Assembly (NCBI GenBank): GCA_027351145.1
Contig: DAIEIZ010000007.1
Location: 1 to 41,641, forward strand
Length of the DNA: 41,641 nt
From: Candidatus Moraniibacteriota bacterium
Lineage (GTDB): Bacteria > Patescibacteriota > Minisyncoccia > Moranbacterales > UBA2206
Direction of reading: 5' to 3'
The notes beneath the pieces were generated by a model. That model ran no database searches, was not told the DNA's origin, and saw only the letters and a program-made list of their open reading frames with translations. Positions within the stretch are counted from its first letter, which is position 1. The number at the start of each line of letters is the position of its first letter. The position numbers and the translations under genes were made by a program. This document shows, piece after piece, positions 40,596 to 41,641 of this stretch.

Positions 40596-40823
40596 CTATT
40601 TCTCTTTCAATCCCAATCTCGAAGTGATGATCGCTAACGGGCAATAGCCAGTCAAAGAAAAATTGATCAACATCACACCAACCAGGAGCGTGAAATATTG
40701 GAAATTAAAATGACCCGACAAGGAAAATATTGTTGAGGTAGTGATAAAACTTCCTGCCGCCAGAAAAACCACTCTTTCCACATACCAAAAACTCACATCT
40801 TGATGATAAATTTTTTTAGCCAT
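40596..40823 (-). CDS. DUF2892-family small membrane protein
   Basis: 75 residues with two transmembrane helices (about 15-35 and 40-58) and the family ending LTGYCPLAIITSRLGLKEK, where the GYCP segment carries the conserved cysteine. DUF2892 proteins are small inner-membrane proteins sometimes fused to rhodanese domains. The biochemical role is unknown. It starts 17 bp after the RND transporter stop and is probably co-transcribed with it. Confidence 0.82.
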   Translation of the reverse strand: MAKKIYHQDVSFWYVERVVFLAAGSFITTSTIFSLSGHFNFQYFTLLVGVMLINFSLTGYCPLAIITSRLGLKEK

Positions 40824-40840
40824 ATTCTTATTTTAACTGA

Positions 40841-41641
40841 TTATTTTTTTATTGCAGTGTCCCATTTTTTGTGCTCGAAAATGTAGTACATAACCGGAAA
40901 AATAACAAGCGTCAGAAAAGTTGAAGCAGTCAATCCAAAGATAAGCGCCCAAGCCAACCCTTCCCAAACCGGATCAGAAATAATCGTAAGAGAACCTAGA
41001 ATTGCCGTAAGTGAAGTGAGCATAATCGGCAAAAGGCGAATGCGTCCCGTCTCAACCAACGCCTCCATCAGCGGTCGCTTTTGTTTTCTAAGCGGTTCGA
41101 GATATTCCAAAAAGATAACCGTATTTTTTACCGATAGTCCGGCGAGAGCGATAACTCCAATCATTGAAGTTGCGTTAAAATAAGTTCCCTTGAGTGCGTT
41201 AAGAACAGCAAAGCCGGGAAAGACTCCAATAAGACCAAGCGGAATGCTGACCATTAGGAGGATCGGGATAAAAAGCGATTCAGATTTAGCAGCCAAAACG
41301 AAATAGATAAGGAAAATCGCCACTGCCATCGCCAAACCAAGATCGCGAAAAACCTCCAGTGTCAATTTCCACTCGCCATCAATTTCAATAAAGTAATGTT
41401 GCCCGGTTTGCGTATTTACATATTCCGCGCCAAGCAAATTCCAAGCCGCTAATTTTCCATTTCCATCAGGCAGTTTATAGGAAAGCATTTTAGGAAAGAA
41501 ATCCACCATAGCATAGACGACACTGCGATTATTCATTTCCGCCGACAGATAGGTAGTCGGGCGACGATCATCAGAAATAATCGCTAAATCGGTTGCTAGG
41601 TCAGTCTTTTCGATAATTTCAGTAAGCGGAATACTCGCGCC
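40841..41641 (-). CDS. RND-family efflux transporter (C-terminal part, runs off the window)
   Basis: 267 codons to the window edge; the frame is open through base 41641, so the gene starts outside. It contains the end of the second periplasmic region (DDRRPTTYLSAEMNNRSVVYAM) and the last membrane helices: FRDLGLAMAVAIFLIYFVLAAKSESLFIPILLMVSIPLGLIG, the NTVIFLEYLEPLRKQK cytoplasmic segment and GRIRLLPIMLTSLTAILGSL, a hallmark of AcrB/HAE1-type and related RND pumps. It would use the proton-motive force to export small molecules or metals. The exact subfamily cannot be decided from this part. Confidence 0.88.
   Translation of the reverse strand, partial: GASIPLTEIIEKTDLATDLAIISDDRRPTTYLSAEMNNRSVVYAMVDFFPKMLSYKLPDGNGKLAAWNLLGAEYVNTQTGQHYFIEIDGEWKLTLEVFRDLGLAMAVAIFLIYFVLAAKSESLFIPILLMVSIPLGLIGVFPGFAVLNALKGTYFNATSMIGVIALAGLSVKNTVIFLEYLEPLRKQKRPLMEALVETGRIRLLPIMLTSLTAILGSLTIISDPVWEGLAWALIFGLTASTFLTLVIFPVMYYIFEHKKWDTAIKK

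Noticed and set aside
1..41641. tRNA, rRNA, CRISPR arrays, transposases or prophage genes
   Set aside because: No cloverleaf-like or rRNA-like segment was noticed by eye, no regularly spaced repeats, and no transposase or integrase motifs in any frame. A covariance-model scan was not possible.
1..41641. Use of UGA as a sense codon, as in some Patescibacteria lineages
   Set aside because: Recognised genes keep family length with UGA as a normal stop (for example the DUF2142 gene ends in TGA at its family-typical length), and no gene needs UGA read-through.

Overview
The window is an AT-rich bacterial chromosome segment, nearly all coded on the minus strand, with short gaps, many 4-60 bp overlaps and standard stop codons. 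I see no rRNA, tRNA, CRISPR array or transposase. The gene set suggests a candidate-phyla-radiation (Patescibacteria) genome, probably Parcubacteria and perhaps Moranbacteria. The reasons are ComEC split into membrane and hydrolase genes, four-helix-bundle and MNT/HEPN genes, DUF2142 and GT39 membrane proteins, and a class III ribonucleotide reductase cluster with NrdR. The taxon is inferred from gene content, not from a marker gene.

Layout. (1) 1-3285: a polysaccharide ABC exporter (Wzt ATPase at the edge, intact Wzm at 693-1550) with a frame-broken second Wzm, a frame-broken four-helix-bundle gene and an MNT/HEPN pair. (2) 3328-6992: a large secreted beta-helix/lipase-like protein and a small membrane protein. 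(3) 7084-9350: the only plus-strand operon, DUF2142 plus a bitopic protein, with a predicted leaderless promoter. (4) 9352-17387: a surface-glycan locus with GT2 and GT4 glycosyltransferases, a GDP-fucose branch (gmd, fcl) and galE. (5) 17405-23869: housekeeping (rnc, nusB, rpmF), a cyclophilin lipoprotein, split comEC, DUF167 and an exported protein. (6) 23898-36459: a cell-envelope regulatory island with two paralogous OmpR-type two-component systems, an ABC-2 exporter, two paralogous GT39 proteins, a YdjC-like deacetylase, a phosphodiester glycosidase and two small exported or anchored proteins. (7) 36547-40430: the anaerobic ribonucleotide reductase operon nrdR-nrdD-(small glycyl-radical protein)-(36-codon ORF)-nrdG. 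(8) 40596-41641: a DUF2892 protein and the C-terminal part of an RND transporter.

Main observations. Six intergenic sites in region 6 carry the same architecture: two TTCAT half-sites 11 bp apart and, in five of the six, a -10-like hexamer exactly 10 bp further on. They lie upstream of both regulator genes, the ABC exporter, the small acidic secreted protein, the deacetylase/GT39 operon and the glycosidase operon. This reads as one envelope regulon shared by two paralogous response regulators with nearly identical recognition helices. One of these promoters is nested in the terminator of the preceding operon. In region 7, an 87-residue protein combines a Cys-rich head with an exact copy (89 identical nucleotides) of the glycyl-radical loop of NrdD. 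It resembles a spare-part radical domain for ribonucleotide reductase, comparable to YfiD/GrcA for pyruvate formate-lyase. A 36-codon ORF overlaps its 3' end.
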